Source of the DNA: Begonia masoniana
Taxonomy: Eukaryota > Streptophyta > Magnoliopsida > Cucurbitales > Begoniaceae
DNA: 64,000 nt
Assembly: GCA_022432975.1 (NCBI GenBank)
Contig: CM039516.1
Coordinates: 31,388,051 to 31,452,050 of the forward strand
Direction: 5' to 3'
Positions 35,248 to 46,191 of this stretch are shown here, piece after piece. The stretch's first letter is position 1, and each line of letters begins with the position of its first letter. The translations under genes and the position numbers were made by a program. The notes under the pieces were generated by a model, which worked only from the letters and a program-made list of their open reading frames with translations, had not been told where the DNA came from and did no database searches.

Positions 35248-38200
35248 ATGTCTCGACGACCAGGAAGGCCAAGAGTGCAGAGAGAGACACCAACTCCGGG
35301 AAGCGCAGAGGATTCTAGTGTAATCGGACAGTTGACGGATCTAGTGCGACAGCAGGCAGAATTAATGCGCCAACAATCCGATCAACTAGGAGTACTGCTG
35401 AACCGAGAGGTACAAGGAAGTGCCAACTCGGGTTCTAGCAACGAGCATTCCGGGGATAGATTCCGGAGACTAAGACCACCCACGTTTGATGGTCAGTCAT
35501 CTGATCCTGTTGTGGCTGAAGGGTGGCTTAGGAAGATAGAGAGCATGTTTAGGTGCGCCAGCATTGGAGAAGGAGATAAGGTCACGTTAGCAACATTTCA
35601 CTTGGCTGGCGAAGCTCAACTCTGGTGGGAAACAGTTGAAACCACCACTGACATTCTGACTATGACTTGGTCACAGTTTAAGGACATCTTCTATGAGAAA
35701 TATTTTAACAGCACGGTCCAAACCGCAAAGAAGTTGGAATTTCTGAATTTGAAGCAGACAGGGTCGGTGGCTGAGTACAGTAGGCAATTTGAGTCCTTGT
35801 CCAGGTTTGCTGGACACTTTGCTCATAAGGACGAGGATAAGGTGTTCAAATTTGTGCATGGACTGAAGCCGGAGATTTATCGGGGAGTCAAATTCTGTGG
35901 CATTAAAGGTTTAACGTTCAGCGAAGTTGTGTCCACTGCTCTGGAAGTGGAAGAGGCTGAAAGGAAGTGTGCTGGACTAAAGGAGACCCCGCAAAGGTTT
36001 AACCAGCCACACCAGCAAAGGGGAACAAAGAGGCCAAGTGAGGGCCAAAATAGCCAAGGAGCAGGGGGAAGGGTGCAAAATGTCAGGAAATTTCCCCAGT
36101 GTCCAAAGTGCCTGAAGAACCACCCGGGAGAATGTAGACTGGGCTTGGGAAAGTGCTTCAACTGTGAAGAAGTTGGACATACGTTCAAAGAGTGTTCGAA
36201 GCCTAGAGTCACCAGATGCTATAATTGTAACAAAGTCGGCCATATTAGCAGAGACTGTCCAGTTCCTAAGAGTGGTCCTGCTATGATTAAACCAAGAATA
36301 TTCTCCATGATGGAGTCGGGTGAAGAACAGCCTGCCGTAGTGTCAGGTACTATATTGATCAACTCTGTGCCTGCTTTTACTTTGATAGATTCTGGTGCAA
36401 CGCATTCGTTTATAGCATCTACATTTGCTGCTAAATTAGATGTACCGTTTACCCCTTCCATGCATGTGTTTAATGTTACCTTACCCTCTGGTGAGCGCAT
36501 GCACTCTAACCGAGTGATGCTTGACAGAGATGTGTTAGTAGGAAGTGTGAGTCTACCTGCTGATCTCATCATTATGGATATAATGGGATTTGATGTAATT
36601 CTAGGAATGGATTGGCTGTTTAAGCATTATGCCACGATTGATTGTAGGACTGGAATAGTTAGTTTCCAACCCCCTGGTAGTTTGAGGCATACCTTTCAAG
36701 CCTCAGAGAAGAGTAAGGAAATGACTGTAATGACTTCTGTCAATTGTAGACCCTCCCAGTGTAGAGAGTATTTGTGCTTCTTAGCTAGTGCTTTAGACAT
36801 ACAACTAGTGGAGAAACCAAGTCCCAAAAATGTCTTAGTTGTCCAAGACTTCCCTGAAGTATTCTTAGATGACCTTCCAGGCTTGCCACCAGATAGGGAA
36901 ATCGAATTTGTTGTGGATGTTTACCCCGGAGCCGAGCCTGTGTCTAAAAATCCATATAGACTAGCACCAACAGAACTCAAAGAGTTAAAGAAACAATTGG
37001 AGGATCTGTTGGAGAAAGGGTTCATACGCCCTAGCTTTTCACCATGGGGTGCACCGGTCCTCTTTGTCAAGAAGAAAGATGGATCTATGCGCATGTGCAT
37101 TGATTATAGAGAATTGAATAAGTTAACTGTTAAGAATAAATACCCTCTACCGAGAATTGATGACTTATTTGACCAGCTTAGGGGTGCAAGAGTTTTCTCT
37201 AAGATTGACCTTAGATCCGGTTATTATCAGCTGAAGGTTAAATCTGAGGATATCCCAAAGACTGCCTTTCGCACGAGGTATGGACATTATGAGTTTTTGG
37301 TTATGTCTTTTGGTCTGACAAATGCACCAGCAGCCTTCATGGATCTCATGAATAGGGTGTTTCACGAGTATTTGGACAATTTTGTCATTGTATTCATAGA
37401 TGACATTCTAATCTATTCTAGTACTAAAGATGAGCATGCAAAACATTTGGGTTTAGTGTTAGAAGTACTGAGAAGGCACCAACTTTATGCCAAGTTTTCC
37501 AAGTGTGAATTTTGGTTGGACCAAGTTCACTTTTTAGGACATGTCATCTCTGGAGATGGCATATCTGTGGATCCAGCTAAGGTCCAGGCAGTTAAGGAAT
37601 GGCCCCAACCGAGGAATGCTACGGATGTCAGAAGTTTCCTTGGATTGGCTGGGTATTACAGGAAATTTATCAAAGGATTCTCAAAGATTGCAACATCCCT
37701 TACCCGATTAACTAGGAAGAACGTAAAATATGTGTGGACAGAGGATTGCGAGCATAGTTTCCAAACTTTGAAGCAGAAGCTGACCAATGCTCCAATTCTG
37801 ACCCTCCCTGTCGAGAATGGTAAGTTTAGCATTTATTGTGATGCTTCCAAGATCGGTCTAGGTTGTGTGTTAATGCAGGATGGTAAAGTGATAGCTTATG
37901 CCTCTAGACAGTTGAAGGTCCATGAGAAAAATTACCCTACACATGACTTAGAATTAGCTGCAGTGGTATTCGCACTTAAGATTTGGAGGCATTACCTGTA
38001 TGGACAATCTTGTGAGATATTTTCAGATCATAAGAGCCTGAAATACATTTTCACGCAAAAGGAACTGAATATGAGGCAGCGTAGATGGTTAGAATTTGTC
38101 AAAGATTATGATTTCGAGATTAAGTACCACCCCGGCAAGGCGAATGTAGTGGCTGATGCTTTGAGTAGAGTGACTCATTCAGTCTCTGCATTGATTTTAG

Positions 38201-39678
38201 ATATACCAATAGCTTTAGAGACTGAATTCCACAGATTTAACATGGAAGCCGTGTCTAGTGTGTCAGCCATGCTTTCGACCATATCTTTAAGGCCTACCAT
38301 TTTGGAGAGAATAAAGGAAGTTCAAATGAATGACCCTGAATGCAATGAATATAAGTTGAGCATGGATTCTACTGGCAAGTTGGATTTCAACTGCTCAGCC
38401 GATGGAATTCTCAAGTTTCGAAATAGATGGTTTGTTCCGGCTGATACTGAACTTAGAAAGGAAATCTTATCTGAGGCACATTCCTCCAGGCTCTCTGTTC
38501 ATCCTGGAAGTACAAAGATATACAGAGATCACAAACAACATTATTGGTGGCCAGGTATGAAGAGAAGTGTGGCGGAGTATGTGGAGACATGTCTGATCTG
38601 CCAGCAAGTCAAAGCTGAACATCAGAGGCCTGCTGGAACATTGCAACCCTTACCAGTTCCCGAATGGAAATGGGAACAAATAGCTATGGATTTTGTTATG
38701 GGATTACCTAGAACAGCAAAGGGACATGATGCAATCTGGGTAATAGTCGATCGTTTAACCAAATCTGCTCACTTTCTGCCAATAAAGGTAACATACTCGA
38801 TGGATCAACTGGCAGAGTTGTATGTGCACGAAGTGGTTAGACTGCATGGAGTTCCAAGCACCATAGTTTCAGACCGAGACTCCAGATTTACATCCAAGTT
38901 CTGGAAAAGTTTGCACAAGGCTATGGGAACACAGCTTAGTTTTAGCACAGCCTTTCATCCTCAAACTGATGGACAATCCGAGAGAACTATCCAAACCTTG
39001 GAGGATATGCTCAGAGCATGTGTATTGGATTTTCAAGGATCTTGGAGTGGATACATACCATTGGTCGAGTTCTCTTACAATAACAGCTTCCAAGCAACAA
39101 TAGGCATGGCACCATACGAAGCATTATATGGACGAAAGTGCAGATCTCCATTATATTGGGATGAAGTTGGAGAAGCACGGTTGATTGGTCCTGATATTGT
39201 GCAGCAGACAGTGGAGAAGATTGCTCTTATCCGACAAAGAATCTTAACAGCTCAAAGTCGGCAGAAAAGCTACGCAGATAAAAGACGAAGAGAATTAGAG
39301 TTTGATGTAGGTGATGAAGTTTTCCTTAAAGTGTCACCTTTCAAAGGAGTTGTGAGGTTTGGGAAAAGAGGCAAGTTGAACCCCAGGTATATTGGACCTT
39401 TCCAAATCGTGAAGAGAATTGGGAAGTCAGCATATCAACTTCTGCTACCAGCCTCTCTGGAGGGAATTCATAATGTGTTTCATGTTTCCATGCTGAAGAA
39501 ATGTGTTAGAGATCCTTCACAGATTATGGAACAGCAGAGCATTGAAGCCCTTCCTACTCTTGCATATGTGGAGAAACCAGTAAGGATCTTGGACTATGCA
39601 GTGAAGGTATTGCGCAACAAAGAAGTTCCACTAGTGAAAGTCTTATGGCACAATCAGAACATAGAGGAGACAACTTAG
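35248..39678 (+). CDS. gag-pol: Tekay/Del-like Ty3/gypsy gag-pol polyprotein, nearly complete
   Basis: One 1476-codon frame encodes the proteins for particle assembly, reverse transcription and integration. Order and key residues: gag capsid region about 75-240; zinc knuckles C303-C306-H311-C316 and C324-C327-H332-C337, preceded by CPKC...H...C (285-296); aspartic protease DSG 381-383; RT with FIDD 716-719; RNase H D865, E902, D927, D970; integrase zinc finger H1078, H1085, C1115, C1118; core D1148, D1209, E1245 (35 residues apart); chromodomain from about 1440. The start ATG follows the conserved leader. An in-frame TAG at 39676-39678 sits where relatives have Trp in a TWERQ-like context, removing the last 16 or so residues to the next stop (39727-39729). 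All catalytic residues are intact. Confidence 0.93.
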   Translation: MSRRPGRPRVQRETPTPGSAEDSSVIGQLTDLVRQQAELMRQQSDQLGVLLNREVQGSANSGSSNEHSGDRFRRLRPPTFDGQSSDPVVAEGWLRKIESMFRCASIGEGDKVTLATFHLAGEAQLWWETVETTTDILTMTWSQFKDIFYEKYFNSTVQTAKKLEFLNLKQTGSVAEYSRQFESLSRFAGHFAHKDEDKVFKFVHGLKPEIYRGVKFCGIKGLTFSEVVSTALEVEEAERKCAGLKETPQRFNQPHQQRGTKRPSEGQNSQGAGGRVQNVRKFPQCPKCLKNHPGECRLGLGKCFNCEEVGHTFKECSKPRVTRCYNCNKVGHISRDCPVPKSGPAMIKPRIFSMMESGEEQPAVVSGTILINSVPAFTLIDSGATHSFIASTFAAKLDVPFTPSMHVFNVTLPSGERMHSNRVMLDRDVLVGSVSLPADLIIMDIMGFDVILGMDWLFKHYATIDCRTGIVSFQPPGSLRHTFQASEKSKEMTVMTSVNCRPSQCREYLCFLASALDIQLVEKPSPKNVLVVQDFPEVFLDDLPGLPPDREIEFVVDVYPGAEPVSKNPYRLAPTELKELKKQLEDLLEKGFIRPSFSPWGAPVLFVKKKDGSMRMCIDYRELNKLTVKNKYPLPRIDDLFDQLRGARVFSKIDLRSGYYQLKVKSEDIPKTAFRTRYGHYEFLVMSFGLTNAPAAFMDLMNRVFHEYLDNFVIVFIDDILIYSSTKDEHAKHLGLVLEVLRRHQLYAKFSKCEFWLDQVHFLGHVISGDGISVDPAKVQAVKEWPQPRNATDVRSFLGLAGYYRKFIKGFSKIATSLTRLTRKNVKYVWTEDCEHSFQTLKQKLTNAPILTLPVENGKFSIYCDASKIGLGCVLMQDGKVIAYASRQLKVHEKNYPTHDLELAAVVFALKIWRHYLYGQSCEIFSDHKSLKYIFTQKELNMRQRRWLEFVKDYDFEIKYHPGKANVVADALSRVTHSVSALILDIPIALETEFHRFNMEAVSSVSAMLSTISLRPTILERIKEVQMNDPECNEYKLSMDSTGKLDFNCSADGILKFRNRWFVPADTELRKEILSEAHSSRLSVHPGSTKIYRDHKQHYWWPGMKRSVAEYVETCLICQQVKAEHQRPAGTLQPLPVPEWKWEQIAMDFVMGLPRTAKGHDAIWVIVDRLTKSAHFLPIKVTYSMDQLAELYVHEVVRLHGVPSTIVSDRDSRFTSKFWKSLHKAMGTQLSFSTAFHPQTDGQSERTIQTLEDMLRACVLDFQGSWSGYIPLVEFSYNNSFQATIGMAPYEALYGRKCRSPLYWDEVGEARLIGPDIVQQTVEKIALIRQRILTAQSRQKSYADKRRRELEFDVGDEVFLKVSPFKGVVRFGKRGKLNPRYIGPFQIVKRIGKSAYQLLLPASLEGIHNVFHVSMLKKCVRDPSQIMEQQSIEALPTLAYVEKPVRILDYAVKVLRNKEVPLVKVLWHNQNIEETT

Positions 39679-39751
39679 GAGCGTCAGCAAGACATGATGG
39701 ACCAACATCCAGAATTATTCAGGTACTGAATTTTGAGGACAAAATTCTTTT

Positions 39752-39764
39752 AAGGAGGGTAGAT
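39752..39764 (+). promoter_or_regulatory. Polypurine tract
   Basis: AAGGAGGGTAGAT lies immediately before the 3' LTR, preceded by TTTTGAGGACAAAATT as in related elements. It primes plus-strand DNA synthesis. Confidence 0.85.
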
Positions 39765-41746
39765 TGTAATACCCGGTCCTGTTAAACCGTTTCTCTATTC
39801 TTTTTTTTAAAACTAATGACAATATTAAATGTAGGGTTAGTGGATGACTAGGCAAGGGTATAAGGGTAATTAGAAATCTAAAGGTGGATAACGTATTTAA
39901 GGAAACTATTATTGAAGTAGCCGCCACTGTTTTATTCCATTTCCTCCCCATTCTCAGCTCCTCAGCCTAGCAGAGCACGATAGGAGACCCCCCTTCGACT
40001 TTCTCCAGCGACTTCTTCTGAACTTGGTGAGTTTTGCCTCTATTTCTAGCTACATTGTATCTATTGTTGGTGGGAGGGATGATATTGAGGTTTTGGAGAA
40101 TACAGTAAGTGAGGGTTAGTTCGGTTTAAGTCGAAATCGAGAATGCACAATGACTAGAGTTTCCCTTAGATTTATAGTGGTCTAGAATGAAGATTAGAGG
40201 GAATTTAATATATGCTCTGTCTACGGTTTTAGGTTGAGCAATACCCGAAGTGGTTAGCTACCCAGACAATTCCAGGAGATCCAAGTAAGTAATGTTTGCT
40301 TGTGCCTTCGGGCCTACATCACAAAACGTTAGGTTTGTATTTACTTGGATATGTTTGTATGCCATGCATCATGTTTTCAAAATGTATACGAAAATGAATT
40401 TGAATACACATTGGTATGGAGAGGATTGAATGTGATGAAACAGCAAAGTGAATCAGATTTACTGTTAAGGGAATTAATCCGCCCCTTAATGAGACAGTGG
40501 ATATACTTTGGAAGAGCTGATCCAACTTCCAATTTCACAGGGGGATCTGAACATGTGAATCAGATTTACTGTTAAGGGAATTAATCCGCCCCTTAATGAG
40601 TCAGTGGATACATACTTTGGGAGAGTTGATCCGACTCCCAATTTCACAGGGGGATCTGAATTAGAAACGATGAATGAGCAACTGAGAGGAGAAAGTAGAA
40701 ATTGCATGATTAGGAGTTTATGTTTCAGTAATTCATTTCATTTTGCATTACTTACTTAGCATTAGGCTAATAGATGAGTTTTGTGATGTAGGTGAAAAAG
40801 TGACAGCAGGTGTGTTTACTGAGTTCACTGAGGACTAGTCGGGTTGGAGGAGTACACTTATTCAATGTTCTGGCAGCTGACGGGGCGGTTTAACTGATGT
40901 CTGTCAGTGTGGAGGACTAGTAGTCAAGGATTCAGTCTGAGTATGTTGAGTTCTCATGACAGTAGGAATTTTAGCATTTTGAATACGTTTTGAAATTTAC
41001 TAATTTTAGCAGTCTGTTGAGTTTTAAATGTTGGTTTTTATCGGATTTGATTAATGCTATGGCTTGAGTCGTTCCTGAATGGTCTTTGGGAAGTAAGTAA
41101 ATTCTTTTCTGTGGATAGTGTTGTGTTTCTTTTCTACCGGATGATGTCGAGTTTTTTGTTTGTCGGATGATATAGGTGTTTTGTTTGTCGTCTAGTGCCC
41201 GGATGAGAGGGATCATCCGGCTGACGTCACCGGTAGATGTAGGGTAAAGTCGATCGGATGAGAGAGATCATCCAGCTGACGTCACCGGTAGATGAAGGAT
41301 ATATTTTGTCGCTTAGTGACCGGATGACAAATTTTATGTTTTGTCGTTTAGTGACCGGATGACAAATTTTATGTTTTGTCGTTTAGTGACCGGATGACAA
41401 ATTTTATGTTTTGTCGTTTAGTCACCGGTGGATGTCTTCGAGTAGCCTTTCCCATTTGTTGACTTTGTTCGGCGGTCGATGAAATTGACTTTTGAAATCT
41501 TTAAATTATTTTACGAGTTAAACCTTTGCTTCTCAACTGATTGATTCTTAATATTGCCAACGATTATTTTAACATGGCTTTGTTTAATTTTACTTTTGTT
41601 TAAACGATTTCCGCTGCAAGTTTTCATGTTTTGTCAAATTTCAAATTCTGAAATTTTCAACGAAGTTTTAAATTTGGCCCAAGTGTTTCTTAGTAATATT
41701 CGGGGTTTTGAGTAACAAACCGGGTTCAGGGAATCGGGGTGTCATA
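39765..41746 (+). mobile_element. 3' LTR of young Tekay/Del-like element
   Basis: It starts TGTAATACCC, ends GGTGTCATA and is followed by the AAGGC target-site duplication. It is near-identical to 20521-22501 and carries the same landmarks, including the hairpin module (40465-40662) and three 35-bp units (41315-41419). Confidence 0.93.
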
Positions 41747-41751
41747 AAGGC
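41747..41751 (+). repeat. Target-site duplication AAGGC, right copy
   Basis: Matches 20516-20520. Its position shows that the LTR really ends in ...CATA. Confidence 0.85.
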
Positions 41752-42055
41752 AAGAGAAGAGAAGAAGCAGAGAGCCGTTGGAGACGCTTCTTCAGAAATG
41801 TAGCCGTTGTGCTCGGTCACGTCAGCAATTCCACGTCAGCATCTGGTTACAAGCATGGCAAGCTCCTTGGTCAAGCCTCTTTGTAGGTTGGGTCAACTCC
41901 TTTTGATGTCCCCTTGTTCACTTAGAATTTCCTAAATCTAAACAATTTAAACAAATAACCTAAACAATAAAATTGGCTATAAGTGGCCAATAAATAAGGA
42001 TTAAGAAAAATCCATAGTGTCCTAAACTTAAAAACAAATAAAGAGCTCGTTTACA
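41752..42055 (-). mobile_element. Start of the minus-strand gypsy LTR (proximal part)
   Basis: On the minus strand the LTR opens TGTAAACGAGC at 42055, directly after a polypurine-like tract (42056-42085), and continues left to the AAGGC insertion point, then at 20520-19423. Joined length would be about 1.4 kb. Confidence 0.55.
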
Positions 42056-42241
42056 AAATTTGATAAAGGGAAGACAAATTCCCTCTTTCAACCTACAAAA
42101 CTCACAAACCAATTAGTATATAAAATAGTTAAAATCCATACCTTGGTTCGTGTTTGACGGTTCGGGATCGTAGGCATGTCATCCTCTCCGGGTGATTGAA
42201 GATTTGTCCTCAAATCGTAAATTTTTGCCCCTTTACAAACT
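42056..42241 (-). pseudogene. C-terminal pol fragment of a minus-strand gypsy element
   Basis: The minus strand encodes QVCKGAKIYDLRTN followed by PGEDDMP and a short tail, then AGAGGGAATTTGTC before the LTR. The DLRTN...GEDD tail matches the style of the CRM-like element's pol end (DLRSN...GEDD near 14517-14553). The fragment is cut at 42241 by a TGTAACACCC terminus. Confidence 0.6.
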
Positions 42242-43565
42242 TGTAACACCCTAGCGTTCATACGCTCAAGTGGATCCAATCAATCTTGGTATCCAACACA
42301 AAACTTAGACCCATGGTCCTTAGCTTAATCCAAAAAAGATTAAATAGCAATGAAACAAAAATAATTAAGCATATGGAATAAAGTTGAAATTCTATTAGTC
42401 AACCACAATGCTTCAATAAACTCTAAGTTTGATTAGGCACTCATACATGATATTGGCACAAATTTTATGCAAAGTATAGTTGAAAAAATTCATTTTCCAT
42501 GCTAAAATCATTCCCAATAAACTCAAGGAATAAATCATTAATTTGACCCAATGAGCATAATCTAAGAATAATATTCCATATTTAACTAGGCAATGTAAAT
42601 ACAAACTTCAAATAAAAGCGTATCCAACAATTTTCAAGCCAAGCATGATCATACCCTTAATCCAAATTGCAAAAATAAATGTCAACTTTCAATCAACAAG
42701 TAAGCATTAACAATTCCTAGCAAATGGCATCAATAATCTAAGCAACAAAAACTTTCCTCTAGTTTTTTTTTTTTTTTTTTACAATCATGCATTGATACAT
42801 AACATGAATCAATAAGTCCATAAATGTAGGTAGAGTTTGAAAATTTCTGTCACAACAATTAAATTCAAAAGGCAACCTCTTAATCATTCAATATTAGATA
42901 TTCAAGAAGTTAAGGTTTCTTAGGTTCGTACCTTGTCGCCAAATGTCTATCAATTACCTTGGCTCTTCAATTTTGGATGCTCTTCAAAGGTTAGGAAGCC
43001 AAGAGTTCCTTAACAAACTTCCACAAACAAAAATACAAAACAAACAACTAGAAACAAACAAAACAAGTGGTTCGGCCATGCACATCGTTATCCATTTAAT
43101 CCAAGGGTTAGCTATGCATTCTGACCATTTCAAATTCCAAAATTAGCATAACCAAACAACACATGACACAACACTTGAAGTCAAACAAAAACAGAAGATG
43201 CAATTCAAATTAGGATTAAAACACAGATTCATAAGCAATGTTAAAACAGATTTCTAAACTTTCAATTTAATAACATGCTTATTTGTTTCATGTTCACCAT
43301 CCTTGCATATAAATCAAGCACCAAATAATATCCTAAAAACAGCAAATAACTAAATGAAAGATGCAATAAATTTGGAATTCAAAACAGATTCATAAGGATG
43401 GATTAAACAGAATTTTTCTAACTCCATGCTGAAAACAAAGCAGAAGTTATACTTCAAAACAGCAAAATTCAGTAACCAAGATTCAGCAGTTTCTTCAAGT
43501 AGTAAACTATGATTCAAAGATCACCAAAATGTTTATCAACTCAGCACAGAAACAGAATTTTAAAC
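42242..43565. mobile_element. Probable long LTR, left part
   Basis: It opens TGTAACACCCTAGCG exactly where the pol fragment is cut, is A- and C-rich with no frame of note, and contains a poly-T tract near 42763-42780. It is interrupted at 43565 by the TAAAC-flanked element and resumes at 54052. The other terminus is not seen, so the LTR identity is an inference from the start motif. Confidence 0.4.
43561..43565 (+). repeat. Target-site duplication TAAAC, left copy
   Basis: TAAAC precedes the LTR at 43566 and recurs at 54052-54056, defining the 10.5-kb element between them. Confidence 0.88.
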
Positions 43566-46150
43566 TGTAACGACCCGGTGAGGATCGCCACGAAATTCTT
43601 GACTTTACATAAAACTTTAACTCATATTTGAACTCTTCTCTCCCTTTTTTTTTATTTTAATAACAGTATACCTAACAGGCTTAAAGACTTCAACTTAATG
43701 GATGGAAAATTAGTCCCTCGTACCTGCTTCCAATCGACGTACAAGTTGCATGGATCTGCATGCATCAATCGATAGACATGGCACGTGCACCCCACATGAC
43801 TCTTTTAGACACCTATCGGCAGATGCGAATACTCGCATCGACCGACGATCACGTGCATCTCATGTGACCAATTTAAAAACATCTATCGATGGCTTACAAG
43901 CTCTATGTCATCCGATCACTAAACGACAAAATAACACTTTCATCATCCGATGGCTTATTTCACTACATCTGCCGATCGCTAGACGACAAAATAACACTTT
44001 CATCATCCGATGGCCTATTACACTACATCTGCCGATCGCTAGACGACAAAATAACACTTTCATCATCCGATGGCTTATTTCACTACATCTGCCGATCGCT
44101 AGACGACAAAATAACACTTTCATCATCCGATGGCCTATTTCACTACATCTGCCGATCGCTAGACGACAAAGTAACACTTTCATCATCCGATGGTTTATTA
44201 CACTACATCTGCCGATCGCTAGACGACAAAATAACACTTTCATCATCCGATGGCTTATTTCACTACATCTGCCGATCGCTAGACGACAAAATAACACTTT
44301 CATCATCTGATGGCTTATTACACTACATCTGCCGATCGCTAGACAACAAAATAACATTTTTATCATCCGATGGCTAAACACTCTACTTCTACCGATAGGA
44401 GAAAAACACATCTTCCGGTAGAAACTCCTACCAAAATGATTCATTCGACTTTCACATAATACAACTTAGCTAGAAAGGCTCTTACTGGTGTAACAAATTC
44501 ATTCAGAGTATAAATAGCGGAAGACTTGCATGACATGAACCCTTTAAAAGAAAACATATTCTCATATCCAATCCCAGACTTAAAAGTTAACTCAAGCAAT
44601 ACTAACACCATCCTACATAATTCCAGTTCTTATATTCTTACTGACATAAGGGAGCAATAACCAGGGGTCATAATCGTCTCTCCAGTCCTGCACTGTCACT
44701 TTGAGTATCCTCCAGCAACCAAGCTTAGACATCCTCATTAACCTTGAGTTCCTCACCTGAAAACTCGTCACCTACATCATAAGGTTCAAACTATAAGCCT
44801 AATGCTTAGTAAGGAATGCAACACTAACATTGATGCATGAATGCATAATTTGGGAAAATCACATGCTCATAAGTCTTTTCTTGTTCATGTCTTTGCTCAT
44901 AATCATCATTCATAATCATGGATCATATTCATCATTCATAATCGTTGATCATATTCCTCATTCATAGTCATTGATCATGTTCATTGTTCATAGTCTTTGC
45001 TCATATTCTTTGTTTAGGTTGTGTGGATCAAGAGAGGATTTGTGCCGGTAAAGGGGGTTCGACAGTGAGTTTGATCTTGTTCTCTACTGCGGGTCGTATT
45101 CATGTGTCCTTCTTTGGATTGTGACATACGCCGAACCGCCCCCAACCCTCACTTAATCCACGTTGCATAAATCTTATATATACATATATATACATACATA
45201 TCTTGTTCATAGAAAACATGCGTTAAAACATTTTTCTTATGCTTGGGAAACATTCATGATGCATGAACATGAGAACTTTTAACTCATCAAACTATGAAAA
45301 GGATCATACCAGAGTAGATGACTTCACAACATACATAGATCCTTCAAGTGCAAGCAAGCTCATTATCATAATGTAAACATTAGACATCTAAACAACCTAG
45401 TACACCCACGATGTAGGGCTCTATTAGCCGGAAATCTTAATACATTCACTTACCTGGTCTCCTTAGCAATCTGAACCTCTCATCTTCAACTTCTTCACCT
45501 AAAACATGTGCATTACAGTAGTTAAATCAAAATCCTAAACCCTACTCATAAATCATCCTAGGATCTATTAGCTAAAGTCATTCCCGAATCCTTGGTTTGA
45601 TATACTGTGCAGAATCTGAAATCCAAAATAAAACAAACAGGTTCTACTATCGATTAAATCTGAATTGGTTACTTAAAATGTCCAGAATTGATTCGGGTTG
45701 ACATTACTACTCTCGGATTCTAAAATATTCTAATACTACTCGGCCATTGATAAAATCCGAGTTCAAATGCCGAGCTGAAAACAGAGCTCCAAACATTAAC
45801 AGATAACTACATTGTCCATTTCATACCTCGGGTGCGGATTCGCAGAGGAATGCGGGCTAGAAACCGGTCGTCGGCGAGGAAGACACTGATAGCAGTGAGC
45901 GGGGCTTGGGAGAGAAGAAATCGCCAAAAAGGGTGGTGTCGGCTACAGTGGTTTAAATGAGTTTTGAATCCTTTCTTTTTTCTTTAAATACTGGCCTCAA
46001 TCCTCCATTATTACAACTTTGCCACTCAACCTAGTTTAGATCCACATGTAATTAATTAAGCTTGGCATAAATCCTAAACTACGAAGATTAAATATTTATG
46101 ACCGTTAATATAGTTAAGAAAATCACCTGGCCGTTGACTCGGGTGTTACA
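43566..46150 (-). mobile_element. 3' LTR of minus-strand Tekay-like element
   Basis: The plus strand reads TGTAACGACCC... to ...CGGGTGTTACA. Outside the tandem array it is near-identical to 50775-54051. It is 2585 bp against 3277 bp, and nearly all the difference is in the 60-bp repeat array. GTAGCCG near 45940-45950 (minus strand) corresponds to the conserved promoter-proximal block of the related LTRs. Confidence 0.93.
43911..44376. repeat. 60-bp tandem array, about 8 units
   Basis: Units spaced exactly 60 bp contain GATCGCTAGACGACAAAATA and CATCATCCGATGG. As 60 is divisible by three, long frames appear on both strands (43750-44310, 43889-44377, 43908-44444), which are repeat artefacts. 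The 5' LTR has about 20 units. Confidence 0.93.
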
Positions 46151-46166
46151 TCCACCCCTCCTTAAA
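46151..46166 (-). promoter_or_regulatory. Polypurine tract of the minus-strand element
   Basis: On the minus strand AAGGAGGGGTGGA directly precedes the 3' LTR start TGTAACACCCGAG. Confidence 0.85.
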
Positions 46167-46191
46167 TAAAATTTTCGTCCCCGAAAATTGA

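Noticed and set aside
43750..44444. Long open frames on both strands (up to 186 codons) with repeated motifs
   Set aside because: They arise because the repeat unit is 60 bp and free of stops in several frames. The predicted proteins are pure repeat, and the frames at 51094-51825 have the same cause.
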